Source: Pseudomonas putida
Lineage (GTDB): Bacteria > Pseudomonadota > Gammaproteobacteria > Pseudomonadales > Pseudomonadaceae
DNA length: 64,000 nucleotides
Assembly: GCA_041879295.1 (NCBI GenBank)
Contig: CP047152.1
Span: 2,547,501-2,611,500, forward strand
Reading direction: 5' to 3'
Shown here: positions 63,741-64,000 of the stretch, one piece after another
Layout: every line of letters starts with the position of its first letter
How positions within the stretch are numbered: position 1 is the stretch's first letter
Notes under the pieces: generated by a model
Database searches by the model: none
The model's input: only the letters and a program-made list of their open reading frames with translations
What the model was told of the DNA's origin: nothing
Position numbers and translations under genes: made by a program

Positions 63741-64000
63741 CTATTTAGTTAGACCCGCAAGCGGGCAGTGCAGTACCAGCCTGGCCCCACCCAATTCGCT
63801 CTCGCCAATCTCCAGCCCGAACCCATGCAGGTCGACGATCGCCGCCACGATCGACAGCCCCAGCCCGAAGCCGGCATGGCGGTGGCCTTCATCGCTGCGA
63901 TAGAACCGTTTCAGTACAGCCGTTCGCTCTGCTTCGGGAATTCCAGGCCCGCTATCCTCGATCGCCATGTGCACGCCGTTGTCATCCTGCGTGGCGGCAA
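63741..64000 (-). CDS. Sensor histidine kinase, C-terminal part only
   Basis: The gene enters from the right edge; the ~86 visible residues are the end of an HATPase_c domain: VHMAIEDSGPGIPEAERTAV (G1 box), FYRSDEGHRHAGFGLGLSIV (F and G2 boxes) and LHGFGLEIGESELGGARLVL. It is the catalytic end of a two-component sensor kinase, probably of the OmpR-partner type. Sensor domain and partner regulator lie outside the window. Confidence 0.92.
   Translation of the reverse strand, partial: AATQDDNGVHMAIEDSGPGIPEAERTAVLKRFYRSDEGHRHAGFGLGLSIVAAIVDLHGFGLEIGESELGGARLVLHCPLAGLTK

Overview
The window comes from a high-GC gammaproteobacterium of the genus Pseudomonas, most likely the P. putida group. Three things point there: the gene set and order (ureDABCEJFG, a fapABCDEF amyloid operon, pnuC with a nicotinamide riboside kinase gene, an sCache chemoreceptor resembling McpP, a class C beta-lactamase, tamAB, pvdQ, lpxH-ppiB, glnS, cysS), the codon use, and the many REP/REPIN palindromes of the cgcgggc...gcccgctcc type between genes. 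This assignment rests on remembered family sequences, not on a search. No tRNA, rRNA, CRISPR array, intact insertion sequence or whole prophage was seen.

Layout. 1-2.8 kb: the end of a DinG-like helicase, a nnrS gene and a solitary tyrosine recombinase. 3.0-8.6 kb: a complete urease operon in tight head-to-tail order, closed by a good intrinsic terminator. 8.9-14.8 kb: an accessory stretch with an AT-richer phospholipase C-like gene, a possible decayed gene among REP remnants, a DUF899 gene and a large sulfatase-fold membrane phosphotransferase. 14.9-20.4 kb: the fap operon on the minus strand, with a sigma-54-like promoter in front of fapA and a very stable UUCG hairpin right after the amyloid gene fapC. 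20.6-30 kb: nicotinamide riboside salvage, a chemoreceptor, undecaprenyl pyrophosphate phosphatase, an azoreductase with a divergent LysR regulator, a type II NADH dehydrogenase-like enzyme, and an XRE-cupin regulator.

29-34 kb: a likely catabolic locus made of an Fe-S flavin oxidoreductase, a lone polyamine-type binding protein, a class II aldolase and a DMT exporter, with an AT-rich palindrome in the divergent promoter region. 34-41 kb: small conserved proteins, ampC, a bile-acid-symporter-family protein, a TetR/SDR/isomerase group and another XRE-cupin regulator. 41.8-46.1 kb: an MFS carrier, then cytochrome b561 and a catalase-family peroxidase, divergent from an ECF sigma/anti-sigma pair; the shared promoter region holds two opposed copies of the same promoter motif. 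46-53 kb: xthA, a GNAT gene, tamA and tamB. 53.3-55 kb: a Mor-type activator followed by two DUF2589 genes, with no other phage genes. 55-64 kb: small proteins, a Fur-like DNA-binding stub, pvdQ, lpxH, ppiB, glnS, cysS and the end of a sensor histidine kinase.

The items most worth a second look are the Mor-DUF2589-DUF2589 operon, the phospholipase C-like protein with an unexplained N-terminal half, the paired ECF promoters, the unusual FapC linker with its His-rich tip and downstream hairpin, and a densely structured noncoding stretch next to ampC.
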